DNA from: Dolomedes plantarius
Taxonomy: Eukaryota; Arthropoda; Arachnida; Araneae; Dolomedidae
NCBI GenBank assembly: GCA_907164885.2
Contig: OU015490.1
Span: 240,280,139-240,344,138, forward strand
Direction of reading: 5' to 3'
DNA: 64,000 nt
The notes under the pieces were generated by a model, which was not told the origin of the DNA, did not search any database, and saw only the letters and a program-made list of their open reading frames with translations. This document shows positions 34,822-48,862 of the stretch, in pieces (position 1 is the first letter of the stretch; each line of letters begins with the position of its first letter). The translations under genes and the position numbers were made by a program.

Positions 34822-35640
34822 TTATGCCATCAGTACATGAGCTCTCCAGTATTTTTCGACAATACAATTAAAACCACTTAGTCCCGAGCACACGTCCAAA
34901 TGTTCGGCTGTCATAGGTTGACGAGAGTCACAAAGAGTACAGTCAGGAGAATCAGCAACGTCAATACGGAAGAGATGAGACCTCAGACAGTCATGTTTTG
35001 TTAACAGTTTAAAGGATGCAACAGCAGATTTTCTTGGGGCATCAGGATAACAAGTAGTGTTCTCATTAAGAATCGCCCAGCTCTTGTCTTTAGTTGCTTT
35101 CGCGGCTTCAAATTTAAAGTTGTGTTTGAAAGTCAGATTTGTTAAAAGCCTTCAAGAATTAAAGGCTTTCGTAGGTCTCTGTGCCACCAAGGCTCCTTTC
35201 TTGGCAAGTAGGTTTGCATGTTCGTTTCCCACAATGCCACAATGTGCTGGTACCCATTGGAAGGAAATTTTATGAGCAATATCCTTCAAAAGCAATTTGC
35301 ATTCTGAAATTCGTTGTGACTCCCAGTGATAATTTTATAACAGGGCCTATACTGCTGATTTTGAATCAGAAAGAATAACGGCTCTGTTAAAAACAGAACC
35401 TCTCAATGATAGTTGTTAACCCGCTAAATCAATAGTCTCTATCTCGCAATCAAATACAGTAGTGAATGTGCCAACGGGAAAGAGCCCACAAAAGACACCC
35501 CCAGAACCATGATATCTATCTAACATGGAGCCATCCGTGAAGACATGCAACCATTCTCTTTTTGGAAATCGATTTTCAATAGTTTCTTGAGATATGGCTT
35601 TCAATTGTTCAGGAATCATATCCTTCTTTAACACTTTCAT
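34822..35640 (-). pseudogene. LINE ORF2 C-terminus: RNase H and zinc finger
   Basis: This is the end of a non-LTR retrotransposon polyprotein that carries an RNase H domain. Motifs in order: WLHVFTDGSMLD (first acid; GSGGVF follows), DCEIETIDLA (Glu), then, past stops and a frameshift, VILSDSKSAV (Asp) and QWVPAHCGIVGNEHAN (last Asp replaced by Glu in this reading). Next comes DAPRKSAVASFKLLTKHDCL and a Cys-Cys-His-Cys finger, CTLCDSRQPMTAEHLDVC. The reading ends in TAA at 34822-34824. At least two stops and one frameshift break it. AATAAA follows the stop. Upstream RT is absent, as in 5'-truncated LINE copies. Confidence 0.88.
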
Positions 35641-35652
35641 AGCAAGAAAAAG

Positions 35653-35710
35653 TCATAGTCAGTTAAAGATATAAAAAAGGATCATAGTCAGTTAAAGATA
35701 TAAAAACAGA
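35653..35710. repeat. 26-29 bp tandem duplication
   Basis: TCATAGTCAGTTAAAGATAT occurs twice in a row, at the upstream border of the LINE fragment. A similar AATCAGTTAAAGAT lies at its other border (about 34776). Confidence 0.8.
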
Positions 35711-35812
35711 ATTCAGCGAGGTGCTTGCACCTTTATAGCTTCCTATTGTAATATACGTTTTCATAATACTCAAAATTTAATAATCCAAACTGACTAACGG
35801 CGATGCTTTATT

Positions 35813-37496
35813 CACTCATGTCCATAAATTAAGGATAATGCCAGCTCTGTCAAATAAAGGTTCAGAAACAAGAAAAACGTTACTTATTCATAAAGCCCAT
35901 TTAATAAAGAAAAGATAAAGAACAAAAAAGATGGTGTATGTATGATACCTTTCATAAAAATTACGATTTTTGCTCCCTGGAAGAATTGTAAAAAATATCT
36001 CCTTTACAAAAACTTAATATGACATGGTTGGTATGATGGTAAATACATTGTATTTCTGCCATGCAATGAAATACAGTCCGTACAACGCCTAGGCATGCTG
36101 AGTATCAAATTATCGAGCTGATCTTGGGGAAGATTACTCCACTCAGCAAGCAATGCTCTGCCAAGTTCCGGTATACTTGTAGGAAGTGGTTGAATGGCTG
36201 AAACTCATCGGCCAAGCATGTCCCACACATGCTCTATCCGATTCAAGTCAGGTCAGGAAGCTGGCCATTCCATATGGGTCATATCCTCAGATTGAAGGCA
36301 TTCGTTTACAATGTTTACTCGGTGAGGACTGGCGTTGTTATCCATAAACACAAATTCTGCGCCTATGGCACCCCTAAACTAATGTACATGTTGTTCCAGG
36401 ATGATGTGCCGATAAATGTGGCCGTTCATGGTTTCGATTTGAACATGCAGATCTGTTCTGGAGCCCAGTATAATTCCACTCCAAACGAGCAATCCTGCAG
36501 CACCGCAACGGTGTCGTTCAAAGATGTTGTCTTGGTGGTAACGGGTACCTGGCGTTCTCCATATGAAAGTCCGACGTGAATCAGACTGCAAGCTAAACCT
36601 GGTCTCATCGGAAAACATCACATAAGCCCACTGTGACGATGTCCATATTGTATGTTCTCTACTCCAGGCTAATCGCTGCCGACAGTGAGTTGCTGTGAGC
36701 GGAACACATGTGGCAGGCCTACGAGCATATAGACCAATTTTTCCCAAACGTCTGTACACGGTTTACGTTGAAACTGTGGTACCCGTGGCTGCAGATAGCT
36801 GATGAGACGGGTCGGTTGATGTGCTCCGTTGCTGTGATTCTTTTGCCAGTTACTGCCAAATACAGGTCTTCATTCGTTGTTGTAACTCGGGGCGACCTGT
36901 ACTGTAACGTCTACTGACATGTCAATCATCTTAGAATCGTTGCCAAAGCCTAGAGATGACACTTTGGGCAATTCCAAGTTCCTCGGATACTTCCATCTGA
37001 GTACGCCCACATTCACGGCTGCCGATAATTCTACCACGCAAAAAAATATCCATAGGTGTCCTCTGTGTCATAACTATTCGGTTATGGCACTGAGCGGCTT
37101 ACAGAACGCTTGTGAACAATTTTACTTTTTCAACAGGAAAAATGGTGATGCTACGTTACATGGACCGAGCCCACCAACGTAGAAAGCGTAACAATGATGT
37201 ACTTGTGAACAATGAGGACATTTGAGCAGGAGAGAGAATAAAATAAAATGAGAAAAATTTAAATATAAAAAAGTTAAAAATTAAGTTAAGAAAGTTTAAA
37301 ATTTATGCCACGATTCCTTATATACCCCTCTCTTAAACTCTCGTCATTGTGACGTACTATCGGCATCATCTGGTGGCTTCCTGTAATTTGCATATTATTC
37401 TTGAAGATGTGTGGGATGATTCTACAGGTGAAATTTTTACATTAGAGTTCGATTTCCATGTGATTCTGAATTATGCTTAATTTATGGACATGAGTG
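35813..37496 (-). mobile_element. Tc1-like transposon H, inactive
   Basis: Terminal inverted repeats CACTCATGTCCATAAATTAA at the left and its complement at the right (ending GGACATGAGTG at 37496, followed by TA). Left flank is TT. Size is 1684 bp. It holds a transposase pseudogene on the minus strand and belongs to a family different from A-G. Confidence 0.92.
36004..37071 (-). pseudogene. Tc1-like transposase pseudogene H
   Basis: Starts MTQRTPMDIFLRGRIIG at 37071, with a helix-turn-helix VSEELGIAQSVISRLWQRF ended by a TAA. A linker with RPELQQRM and several stops follows. The open part 36759-36379 contains YRRLGKIGLYARRP and the first catalytic Asp in FSDETRFSL. Farther on come EFVFMDNNASPHRVNIVNEC, then MEWPAS, a TGA, PDLNRIEHVWDMLG and the C-terminal SMPRRCTDCISLHGRN. 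The residue at the second catalytic position is Asn (MDNN in place of MDDN-type). The TAA at 36004 ends the reading. The copy is old: many stops and substitutions. Confidence 0.88.
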
Positions 37497-37628
37497 TATT
37501 TTCAACCGGATGTACATATAGAGAGTATTTTTAATTCAGTATAAAAATAGTGGATAAATATTCTTTTTCATCACTAATCGTCATCTTTTAAATATCACGT
37601 AAGATACCAAAAGATCTATAAACAAATG

Positions 37629-37874
37629 AGGCGGTGAAAGGCAAAGTGGTGTAAGTCACCTTTTCAACTTTTTTTATTTGAGGTCAAAAATGTAATCTCC
37701 ATGTTCAATTTATAGTTCAATTGCACATAATTATTATTTGCAATATTATAATAATTATTATGAATTATAATTTGTTCAATTTATAGTGGAATTTTTTGTA
37801 GTTTTAGCAGTAAAATGCCTTTGACTTACACCACTTGACTTACTGACTTACACCACTTTCCCTTTCACCGCCTC
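37629..37874. mobile_element. MITE with ~31-bp terminal inverted repeats
   Basis: The left end GAGGCGGTGAAAGGCAAAGT and the right end, read in reverse, GAGGCGGTGAAAGGGAAAGT agree in 30 of 31 positions through GGTGTAAGTCA. AAAT stands outside each end and may be the target duplication. The 246-bp interior is AT-rich and non-coding. A second partial copy of the right end (GACTTACACCACTTGACTT) is tandemly duplicated just inside. Confidence 0.8.
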
Positions 37875-38714
37875 AAATGCAAAAGAGGATAGATATACAT
37901 AACACATCTCAACCCAATCGTTAGTCTTTTGTTCAAATGACCGTTTACACACCAAAGATCAATTTATTTTCGCTTAAACCTCTAATTAGACCTTTTTCTC
38001 ACTCCTTTCTGCACCCGAGACAGTTTATTCAACGACTGTTATTGAATCCATAGTCCAGTCGTAAAATCCACTTTATATGTGAGAACTACAGAAGCTAAAA
38101 CAAGTTGCAATGAAACAAATAATGCAACTTTCTTATCGGTCTATTAACTCATCCTAATAAAGCAATTTTTTACATATAATTTACAGGATATCTAATTGGG
38201 TATATACAATTCAAAATAAAACAAGTATATAAAATCATATTGTGATTCCTTTTCTATGATGAGACAAAATTGCTATTAATTATGTACTTCAATTTAGTTA
38301 AGATTATTGATAACTTCGTATTTTTAAAATAAAATATTAATGCGGGACTGAAGTTAACAATCTCTATCTCAAAATGAACTTCATTTATTTTCTGACAGAT
38401 CAAAATCATTTCCATTTTTCCTCATCTCGAAAGTATTGAGTAATTAATTTTTACAAATGATTTTGCTCATATGTATAAAACTCATAATAATTAAAACAAT
38501 GGAAAAACTTGTCAAGAGTGCCAGAGAAAAGTTAATAAAATTGACTTTTTTTTCATGAAATGTTAAGAATAATTAATTTAATTAATTACAGCTCTTTTTA
38601 CTTATAAAGTAATTTTTTTAAATTTCCGATGTCTAGGTAATGCAGGGAATGATAAATGTGTACTCCACTAGCTGAAAGACGCTAGAAAACTAGACAACTT
38701 CTTGATGTCTAGTA
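37875..38714. other. No gene seen
   Basis: AT-rich sequence with no supported feature. Confidence 0.4.
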
Positions 38715-38756
38715 TGACCACGCTTAAGGCGTGGTCATACGCCTTAAGCGTGGTCA
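38715..38756. repeat. Perfect 17-bp inverted repeat
   Basis: TGACCACGCTTAAGGCG and its exact complement are separated by 8 bases. The loop TGGTCATA itself repeats part of the stem, and a 14-base tandem repeat (CCTTACAGCGTGT) follows at 38760-38786. Confidence 0.9.
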
Positions 38757-38782
38757 ACGCCTTACAGCGTGTCCTTACAGCG

Positions 38783-39289
38783 TGTAAATAATAGACTGCC
38801 AGCCTTTTTGTATTTTATGCTTTAATTGGCTTTTTCGACTAAATACAGGCTATTTACAATTTATACTTATAAAATTAATTTCGTGGGTTCACAGCATCGA
38901 CGAGGAAGGTCAGACTAGAGTTGTCGCTGAGCTCATGCAAGTCTATTTAGACCCGACAGTATGTCTTTGTCTCCGGCTCCAGCGTCACTCTGAATAACTT
39001 AATCTCTGAATCACTGACTTATTTTTAACTCGCGTCCAGCGACTTTATATACCTTCTCTGAACGTTCTCGAAAGGTCTGGATAACGCCACCTTTTATTCA
39101 GTTACGCTCCAAGACGACTAGGCGCCTCCGGTCGGCAACTTCCTTTTTTGTAGCTGAGGAACTGTTGTGTGAGCTGTCGGTAGCACTTCCGGACTTTATA
39201 TCGCCAGGCGACTGTCTGTCTGCAGCCGTCCAAATCAATTAAGTGCACAAACCACGCGTTGGTTTGTCATCCCGGAATTTCCACTCACA
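38783..39289 (-). other. Possible solo LTR
   Basis: The segment begins TGTAAATAATAG and ends CCACTCACA, so it has TG...CA ends, and it is GC-richer than its surroundings. On the minus strand it has GGTATATAAAGTCGC (TATA box) and AATTAAA/ATAAAAT-type signals downstream. No clear target duplication and no second copy in the window, so the call stays tentative. Confidence 0.3.
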
Positions 39290-42200
39290 AAATGTTCGCT
39301 ATTGTACAGGAGTTGTTACAACGCAAATGAACAAATGAATGCATTTCTAGGAAAACTAGCATCATCGTAATGAATTAGCAAAATCCTCCAGACACAGTTT
39401 AATGATTTCTAATTTTGAAGAAACTATTATCAATAGTTACAAAAGGATATTCTCGGCGTCTTATGTCTGATGATAAAGCATCTTTAATCCTTAATACAGG
39501 TTGAGGTGATCGGTATTAGTGTCGAGTAATTTGATATTAATATCACATCGAATCATCTTATGGCAACATCACAAGGGAAACAAAGATTTCTCTGAAACTA
39601 GTTGCAAAGCTTTAAATTAATTACTTACTTAACTCGGGTAAGTAGCAGTTTACAATATTTTCGGAAGTTGCAGGGAAACAAGTAACTTTTTAATACTGAA
39701 AAACAAGGAAATTAAAAATTTTACAAGTTTCAAAATTGTTCACTCTTCTTCCTCATGCAGAATAGACATTCATCGTTGACGTCAATTTCTTCATTTGTGG
39801 ATTAATCCTGAACTGCATTTTAAAATTTTCCTTTATTCTGATGCTTTACATTAGTTTTGGATTTTAATTACATGTATATTAATTTCTCAAAGTCTGTAAA
39901 GAAGGGACAGTCTTATAATCTATCTAGTGTGATAGGTAGGGATGATCATATGACTGAATCATTCTAAAACATATATGATATTTACAGATCACAATGCATG
40001 AGGAATTGATCAATCATGAATTGTTACAAAGAATCTAATTTATTACGCTAATCTTCTTTTTCAGTCCTTAACTACAACTTTCTGTGTAGGAGCTCACAAT
40101 CTGTAGCAGAAAAGGCTTAGAACCCAAAGATAACAGCCCCAGATCCCGGTTCCAGGTCTTTGAAATGCTAAAGGAACTAACAGCAAAAAAAAAAATAAAT
40201 AATTTTTTATTTACTACTGCTAGTTTGTGCAAAAGCAAATTTTTGGCTTTAACGAGAATTTAAATTATTCTCAATGAAAGGGTTTTTCAGAGCTGAAACA
40301 TGTTACTTACCAGTCTGGTATATCTATCCTTGATTAGATTAGATGCCCATAAAAGGGGTGTAATTTAGGTTCAAGATTTCTGGTTATGCATCAATTTTTT
40401 TCATTTTTAGTCTTTTCCAAGTGTTTTGCATTTACGCATTTATGCATTTTATTTGCAACACGAGACAATTAAATTTTTTGTTAGAAACTCAAAGTTATCC
40501 GCAGCGACAGCTATAGAGGTTTAGTCGGTTATTCTGGTATTATCTGTTATAAGTTTATTTCTGAAACATGATGTTTAAAATGCTGTATAACGAAACAAGT
40601 ATTGGCGTATTGTCTCAGGTTATTCTATCGATCTGTGAGACATATCGTATTATGGCTGAAAATGTCCTTATGGCCTAAGGCATATCTTTGTTTGAGTGAA
40701 ACACAAGCACTATGAACAAGAATATAATACTTTCGTTCACATCTGGAACAGAATTTTTGTTCTGTGTGTGAAAAAGCTCGTGACCTTATTTAGCGTCGAT
40801 CATGATTTTTTTTTGAGTAGTGTGCCGAAGAAGGCAAACCAGTTTCGACCAATCTTGTATATCACTTTGTATACGAAGTACCAAGACGGCTGAAGATCTC
40901 ATGTGCAGTGCGTTTTCTAGATTATTTACGGGCGCTTGGTGTGAAGTTATTTACAGTGAAACAGAGCCCTTAAATCTTAATAAAAGTCTTCGAACTCAAC
41001 GAGGAGGATTCGAAAGGGCAAAAGAAACGTGTTACATTTAAGGGATACCGGAATGAAAATTCCTTAAACAAAGATGACATTATTTATTTATTTATATTTT
41101 GCCTAAAACATTTTTTTTCTAACGTGGCAGGCAGTTGTCTCTACGATATTCGCCCATCATTACCCATTAAACTTCGAAGTATTGCTAGTTACTTTACTCT
41201 GGGAGCACCATTTAGGTTGTTGTTGTTGTCGTGTCTAGGAACAGTGCAAAAGAAAAAACGAATTTGCACTATCCATAGAAGAGGGTTGCCATTGTCTCGG
41301 AAGAGGTTGGACTTCTACCTGTTGGTCCACGGATGGTATTTTATTTCCCTTCTACCGCCCAACGGAAATTTCAGTGGAGGCATTCCCCGATCTGCCACAT
41401 GGGGACGCGTCCTCTAGGGGTTACAGGGTCCCCCGAGTTTTTAAAGTATTACTGTTTTTAAACGCAAATAATTTTCTTTCGTGGACGAAACCTAAAAGAA
41501 GGAAAATGCATAAATTAGCAGAATAGTTCAGGATCTCTAAAAATACCTTTATTTGATTAGCGATGTTTCTACAGCTGTAAAGCGTGAGAAAGGTTTGATT
41601 TCAAGTTTCAAATTTCGTTGAAATGTTTGTATTTTGTAACATGTTGGGAGAGGAGGAGTGATAGATATCCGTGTCGAGACGGCCCATCGCAGTAGGCGTC
41701 ACTGACCACTTCGCTCCTCACTTGGAAATCCCCTATCCTCAAGCGATAATGTACGCAGCATCCTTACGCAAAAGTTTAGCCAGTTCCATAGTGTTTTGTT
41801 GCTGCGACTGATGGTAATGGGAGAAATACCTTTTACTCTTTTGACCAAATGGTTAAAAATACAAATTACTGTTAAAATATCACATTATGGTTACCAATTA
41901 AATTCAAATGCTTTTTCGCATCTGTACTGAGTTATCCAATCTGTCTAATGCTTAGATAAAAATGCTCACATTTGGAAGAGGTTACTGTTGTACAAAACGA
42001 CTGTACTCTGAACTTTCTTCGAAAACTTACCTCTCCGATATAATCCGATACGGCCAACATATCTCCGTGAAATTAGAAGGGGAAACTTTTAAGTTTTGGT
42101 TATCACAGTTTACACTTGCAAGTATAACCTTTCTTGCGCAAACAGTTTTCTATTACTAACCAATTGACGGCGTTAATATAGCGTGCTTATTCTAGGAAAA

Positions 42201-42298
42201 ATACTTAGGAAAGCAACGTATTAACCTCAAATTTTCGGGTCAAAATAAAGAAAAAATACACCGAGATTTTTTCTAATGATTATGATTTTTGTTGCTCA
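39290..42298. other. No gene seen
   Basis: Three kilobases with no motif-bearing frame. Two GC-richer patches, 41130-41440 (with a GTTGTTGTTGTTGTCGTG run) and 41640-41770, look like dispersed repeats but have no partner here. Confidence 0.4.
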
Positions 42299-42378
42299 CT
42301 AGCTGAATACCCGTACTTCGCTACGGAGTACATGCAAATTAAATACAACGGTCATTAATGAAGTATGCAATTAATGTA

Positions 42379-43290
<912 letters not shown>

Positions 43291-43308
43291 ATCACACACA
43301 CACACACT

Positions 43309-43350
<42 letters not shown>
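43291..43350. repeat. (CA)n-(TA)n microsatellite
   Basis: CA repeat with one CTC interruption, followed by TA. Confidence 0.95.
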
Positions 43351-43352
<2 letters not shown>

Positions 43353-44239
43353 GGATATTTTTATAGACAAAATAATGTAGGAGAACATATTCAAATAAAA
43401 TAAAATACAATGGTCAATGCAGGCAATTAATTTGTATGTTTAGTATTCATAAAAACATACTAATTTGAATTAAATTCTTTAAGAATTTCACCTCAATTAG
43501 TCTAGTGGTTACATTTTATCTTTTACCGTATTTTAATATTTCTTTTGTCAATTTATTTAGTTGTTACGCACGTGACGCAAAATTTATTTAAAGTATCGCA
43601 AAAAGAAAAGAAACCACGTGATCAACATTTAATAAATTAAATTCTAAAAATTAATCTTTGAAAATTCGCCAAAAATCAGAAAATGGAGGTAAAGATTCGA
43701 AAAACATTTCATTGTAAAGGAATTTTTATAATCTTTTTCGTGATATAAATTTTATAGCCATCAGATTGTTATTTTAAATGCAAACTTAAAATAAGTTATA
43801 AAATCTGCTAAAAAATTTAATTTAAAAGAATCTAAGAAGAATTTTTCAAAAATATTTCTTATTGCACCCCTATACTATAAGTAGAATCGCCATGCAAAAT
43901 TTCAGCACTTTACATCCAATGGTTTGGTCTGTGCGTTATATCTCAGTCAGTTACAGAACTGTTTTATATATAGAGACTGGACATCAGGTGTAGGTATAGT
44001 TGAAGGGCAGAAAAAAAATTTACAGATGAGTCATGGAAATGACATTCACGATAAACGTTCCAGATGGCCTTGGGCATCCAAAAATTGGAAAACAGGAAAA
44101 AAATGAGAAAAACTTGAAGGTACCATTGACTAATTTTCCCAATAATATTAGAAGTTGTGAAATTAGCATAAAAATGAGTTATATGAAAGAGGCGAGGTAT
44201 ATGGTAATCACACTTGCTTCTTTCTTGTGACACATTTTT

Positions 44240-44515
44240 AATCCGGGAGGATTGAGGAAATCAATCCGATTGGTGAAGGATTGAATATGGGAATCAATTC
44301 AATAGAAATCAATCAGTATTTTAGAAATCAATGCTATGTGTAAGGGAGTTTCATGGGAACCCATTCATAGAAACAAGGGATGTGGCTTTCAAAATTCCGT
44401 GTGAAGGAGAATTATGGAAATCGATCCTCCGCATTAAGGAGGGGAAATCAATTCTCTTTGTGAAAGAGGATTATTGAAATCTGTCCTTCGTGCGTAGGAG
44501 GATTATGGAAAACCT
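44240..44515. repeat. Degenerate minisatellite (GGAGGATT...GAAATCAAT)
   Basis: Variants of GGAGGATTATGGAAATC and GAAATCAAT(C/T)C return at least six times at irregular spacing of roughly 30-45 bases. No open frame. Confidence 0.55.
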
Positions 44516-45004
44516 TCTACACCAGGACAATGCGCTAGCCCCCACATGACTCCCAGCGCATCATTTTCACGTAAAAATCGGATATCAATGCCGGAACATC
44601 CTTTACACCAGACCTTGTTTACATCGACACTTTTCTTTAGAATTTGCTCACATGGGAATCGATTTTGCATCAGTTACTGAAGTGGATATTTAAACGTCGA
44701 AGATCATTTGACAGCTGACAGGTTATGAACAACAGCGTGTTTTCTACCATTGGAAAATAAGAATGTTGAAGGCGGAAAACTTCGAATGGAATAAGTCAAA
44801 ATGCAACATATATGACCGAAAGCAATTTTTATTACAGAACGAAAATTTCAGTTTAAAGTCACGCCACACGTACTCCCTTATTTTGCTTTAAACTAATTTT
44901 CCCACATCTTATTCAATTTTAGTTTGAAATCCGAAATCCGGCAATTTTGTTTATTCGGGACTATTGAAAAACCAAATGTGCTAATTTATTTAAAGTTTTC
45001 TATA

Positions 45005-45345
45005 AGGGCGCGGTAGCCCAGTTGGCAAGAGCCAACTGGGCTACCAATCGGCTCAGATTACTCAGATTACTGGGCCAGTAATCTGAACATCCCTGGTTCG
45101 ATGCTCTTCGCCGCAAATCTACCGCCGTGTTCACTAATGGTGACCGGGGCACGTAAAATAGGGCGTGGCTACAATGTCCTCCAGGTTCTCAAATTTACCT
45201 CTGGAGGTGCGGGGTCAAGTGTTCAGGTCTCTTCACTTGACTCGGTTCAAAATTACGAGACCGGTCATTTAGCCAAGTCGGACTCCGACCCTTGTGGTGC
45301 TAATTCAAAACAGTAGCCGCACCTTCATCGTCCATAGCCTTCGGG
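45005..45345 (+). repeat. tRNA-derived SINE with rearranged head
   Basis: GCGCGGTAGCCCAGTTGGC is a good tRNA A box region and CCTGGTTCGATGCTC a good B box, so this is a pol III SINE. Between them the head is altered: 45012-45026 is repeated as an exact inverted copy at 45031-45045, and CAGATTACT is duplicated and again inverted (45065-45088). The body with GACCGGGGCACG and ACGAGACCGGTC follows. Confidence 0.7.
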
Positions 45346-47039
45346 ACTTGATCTGATGTTACTGTCGGTAAAGAGGCATAAGCAACAAGAAAGTTCTCCA
45401 TTTTCTTTCTGCGTGAAGGTGGTTAGCCTTGAGAAAGGTGGGACATTTGATTTCTAGGCTCTGATGAATGACTCTATCGCAATTCCGTATACCAGAAGTT
45501 TAAACTATAAGAAGATATTAAATTCGGACCAGAATGATCGAACTCTATTAATATGCCAGAATGTTAAATGACGATTATATGTTTGGGGCAGAATAATGCA
45601 ATCTAAGACTATGTTGTTGTTGTTTCTAATCCCTCCTGGTCCATGAGTCCATATTTCTACATTAAGTCCATTAATAGTCGAGGATCGGTACTAAAATCCT
45701 CCCAAGATAAATTTAAACCGGTGGTTCTTAACCGGGGGTGCAAAAGAAGTTTCTAAATTTTTAATGAAAATTATCAATTGGGTGAATCATTTGATGGATA
45801 CTTTTTCACGTAAAATATAAGCAAAATTTGTTTGACCTAAATTCAAAGGACGACAATGTTTTATTAAAAGACAATATTATCGCAATACGAGCTAATGCAC
45901 GTATTGAAGTGGAATTTGAAAAACTGGATTTAAAACAGTTCTGGTGAACTTTAAATCCAGTTTTTATTCTGGTCTTAGAACTTTAACCAGAATTGGCAAA
46001 AACAGCATTAGAGACACTTTTACCATTTTTCACTACTTACCTTTATGAAATGAGTTTTTCACCACTTTTGCACAACAAAGCAAATAAATGTAAATCCAGG
46101 GCAAGCAAGGTAAGGGGGACAGCTTCTGTTGGTCAAGGATGAGGAGCACCCGTAGGTAGAGGACTGACTTAGCCCCAAGTGCCTGCTAGCTTTAGCTGGA
46201 CATAAAGGAATGGCCTTTACGCCTAGAGTGGCCTTACCAGGAATTAAATTCCGGACGAATTTCGTCCATTCCGTCCAGTGCCAACCCCCTGCCACGATGA
46301 GGCAGCATAGCAAGACTTAAGGGGGAAGACTGTGTTTCATTATAAACAGCTACAAACAATTGGCCCACGACGTCAGAAACAATTTTCAGTCTTCTGTTAC
46401 GCGAGGTTCTCTCTTTAGAATCCTCTTAAACATTCGTTAAAGAATGCTCCCCTTCTGCAGTTGCAGCGATTCTCAAATCAGACTTCAAAGAATTAACTGG
46501 TAGATAAAGCCTATGAATTTTGTTCTTGCAGAATCTGAGTAAGTTCCATTTATGCATTTGTTAGGGGGCTTGGGGTGCCTTGAGTGGATGACAGATCTGT
46601 ACTGTTTGTCCGGCATCCTCGAGCTCCACAGCAATGAAAAATGTCATCGAACTTGGGAAATTAACCCTCGGCTGCGTATTCAGGTATTGCTACGTAGCGA
46701 CTGGTCTTCAATGATTTCATGGGCCGATACGCGAAAGCGGAGGGGGAACCGGAAGTGTCAATGAGAGTTGTGCATTTGTTAATTTTGTGAATACGTTTAT
46801 TTAGGTGTCTCCTGAATAAATTTGTCTATATTGGCATTCCTCTGTACAATAGGAATTGATGCACCTTTCGAATAAATTCCTATATTTAAAATTACTGTAT
46901 TTAAAAATAAATTTTAAAAATTAAAATTAAAATTTTAAGAATTTAAAATTTAAATTTAAAATATTTATTATTCCTATATTTAAATTTTATGATTACTGTT
47001 GTCTCCTTTTCATGAATGTCCGTTTTCTTACCGAAATAT
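45346..47039. other. No gene seen; likely dispersed repeats
   Basis: 46080-46315 is GC-rich and has an 84-codon minus frame without motifs; it is probably a repeat. An 11-bp inverted repeat CTGGATTTAAA/TTTAAATCCAG lies at 45924-45960. 46880-46990 is simple AT sequence. Confidence 0.4.
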
Positions 47040-48050
47040 TTTTTTGCAATGTAATGTAAACAGTTTTTTATTTTATGGAATTGAATTTTTTTGTACTGCA
47101 CTTTTTAAAAATCTTAATATGTTCCTTAACTGTTCGTTTGTAGGAATTATTGTTTCTTACTGATCTTTTATTCACGGAACATAAGAAAGTTAAAATTCAT
47201 ATAAATATATAACTTCAGTTTTCCACGGTGAAAAGTTACTTCATTAGTTAAATTATAACACTCATTTCTGTAAACGCAAGCTTCTTAAATCCGACAAAGT
47301 AAATAATTTCGTACATAATAGAATTCCTTATGTATATTTAATTTTAAAGTGTAATTTTAGTTCTTATAGGTCACGTTTACAAGAATTAATCTTTTATTAT
47401 AGATCTTTTCTCGTTTATGAAACCCATGAAAGCTTTTATTTGTAGACATATATAGCTTTTACTTTTTACAATAGATATATATTGCTTAAGAGACATTCTA
47501 ATACTTGTTTTAGGAAATAAGAGATTCTTAAACTCCTCAAAGTGGAATAATTTCATACATTATGGAATACCTGTTGTAGTGTACTTTTGATAAATGTTAC
47601 TTTATATCTTGTCTGTTGCGTTTTTATGAGATGTTCATTTACTACAGATCTTTCTTTATTCATGAAACGTACGAAAGCTAGTATAAATACATATGCATAT
47701 CTTTTTTTTACGATTGAGACGTTTTTATTTGAGAAATTGGAACACTCAATTGTAATTTTTGTAAATAACAGTTTTTTAAGTTTCAAATTCTTATATTTCC
47801 TGCATGATAGAAAAAATCCCTTTGTATTCTTCTCTTATAAATGCAATTTTAATTATTATCTGTTACATTTGTATACATAATTCGTTATCATACATAATTA
47901 GCTCCCGAAACTTATGAATACTAATATTTATGCAACTATATTCAGTTCTTCTCAAGAGCAAAGTATTTCAGAGAAGTTCTAACACTAATTTTGTTTGTGA
48001 CAGCTTTATAAATTGCATAAAAGATCGTAAAAATGACAGCTTTTTACAGA
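47040..48050. repeat. Old ~244-bp tandem repeat, about 4 units
   Basis: Corresponding markers recur at nearly equal distance: GATCTTTTATT at 47162, GATCTTTTCTC at 47402 and GATCTTTCTTT at 47647; CATAATAGAATTCC at 47312, CATTATGGAATACC at 47557 and CATGATAGAAAAAA at 47803. A fourth, weaker unit is seen near 47907 (GAAACTTATGAATA). Units have diverged strongly, in contrast to the 163-bp satellite. Confidence 0.7.
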
Positions 48051-48771
<721 letters not shown>

Positions 48772-48786
48772 CACAGACGAAGGTAT

Positions 48787-48862
48787 TTGATGGCGTTCGT
48801 CGGGATGCGATCTGAGAACCCCCAGTTCCAAACGCGCCACCACTAGGCTACTTTGGAGCTAC
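48787..48862 (-). repeat. tRNA-like SINE head
   Basis: The minus strand reads GTAGCCTAGTGGTGGCGCG (A box) and GGGGGTTCTCAGATCGCATCCC in the B-box position, where two or three bases differ from GGTTCGANTCC. Acceptor stems do not pair, so it is not a tRNA gene. Confidence 0.55.

Noticed and set aside
47553..47880. Overlapping plus and minus frames of 77-97 codons as genes
   Set aside because: They lie inside the old 244-bp tandem repeat and are not conserved between units.
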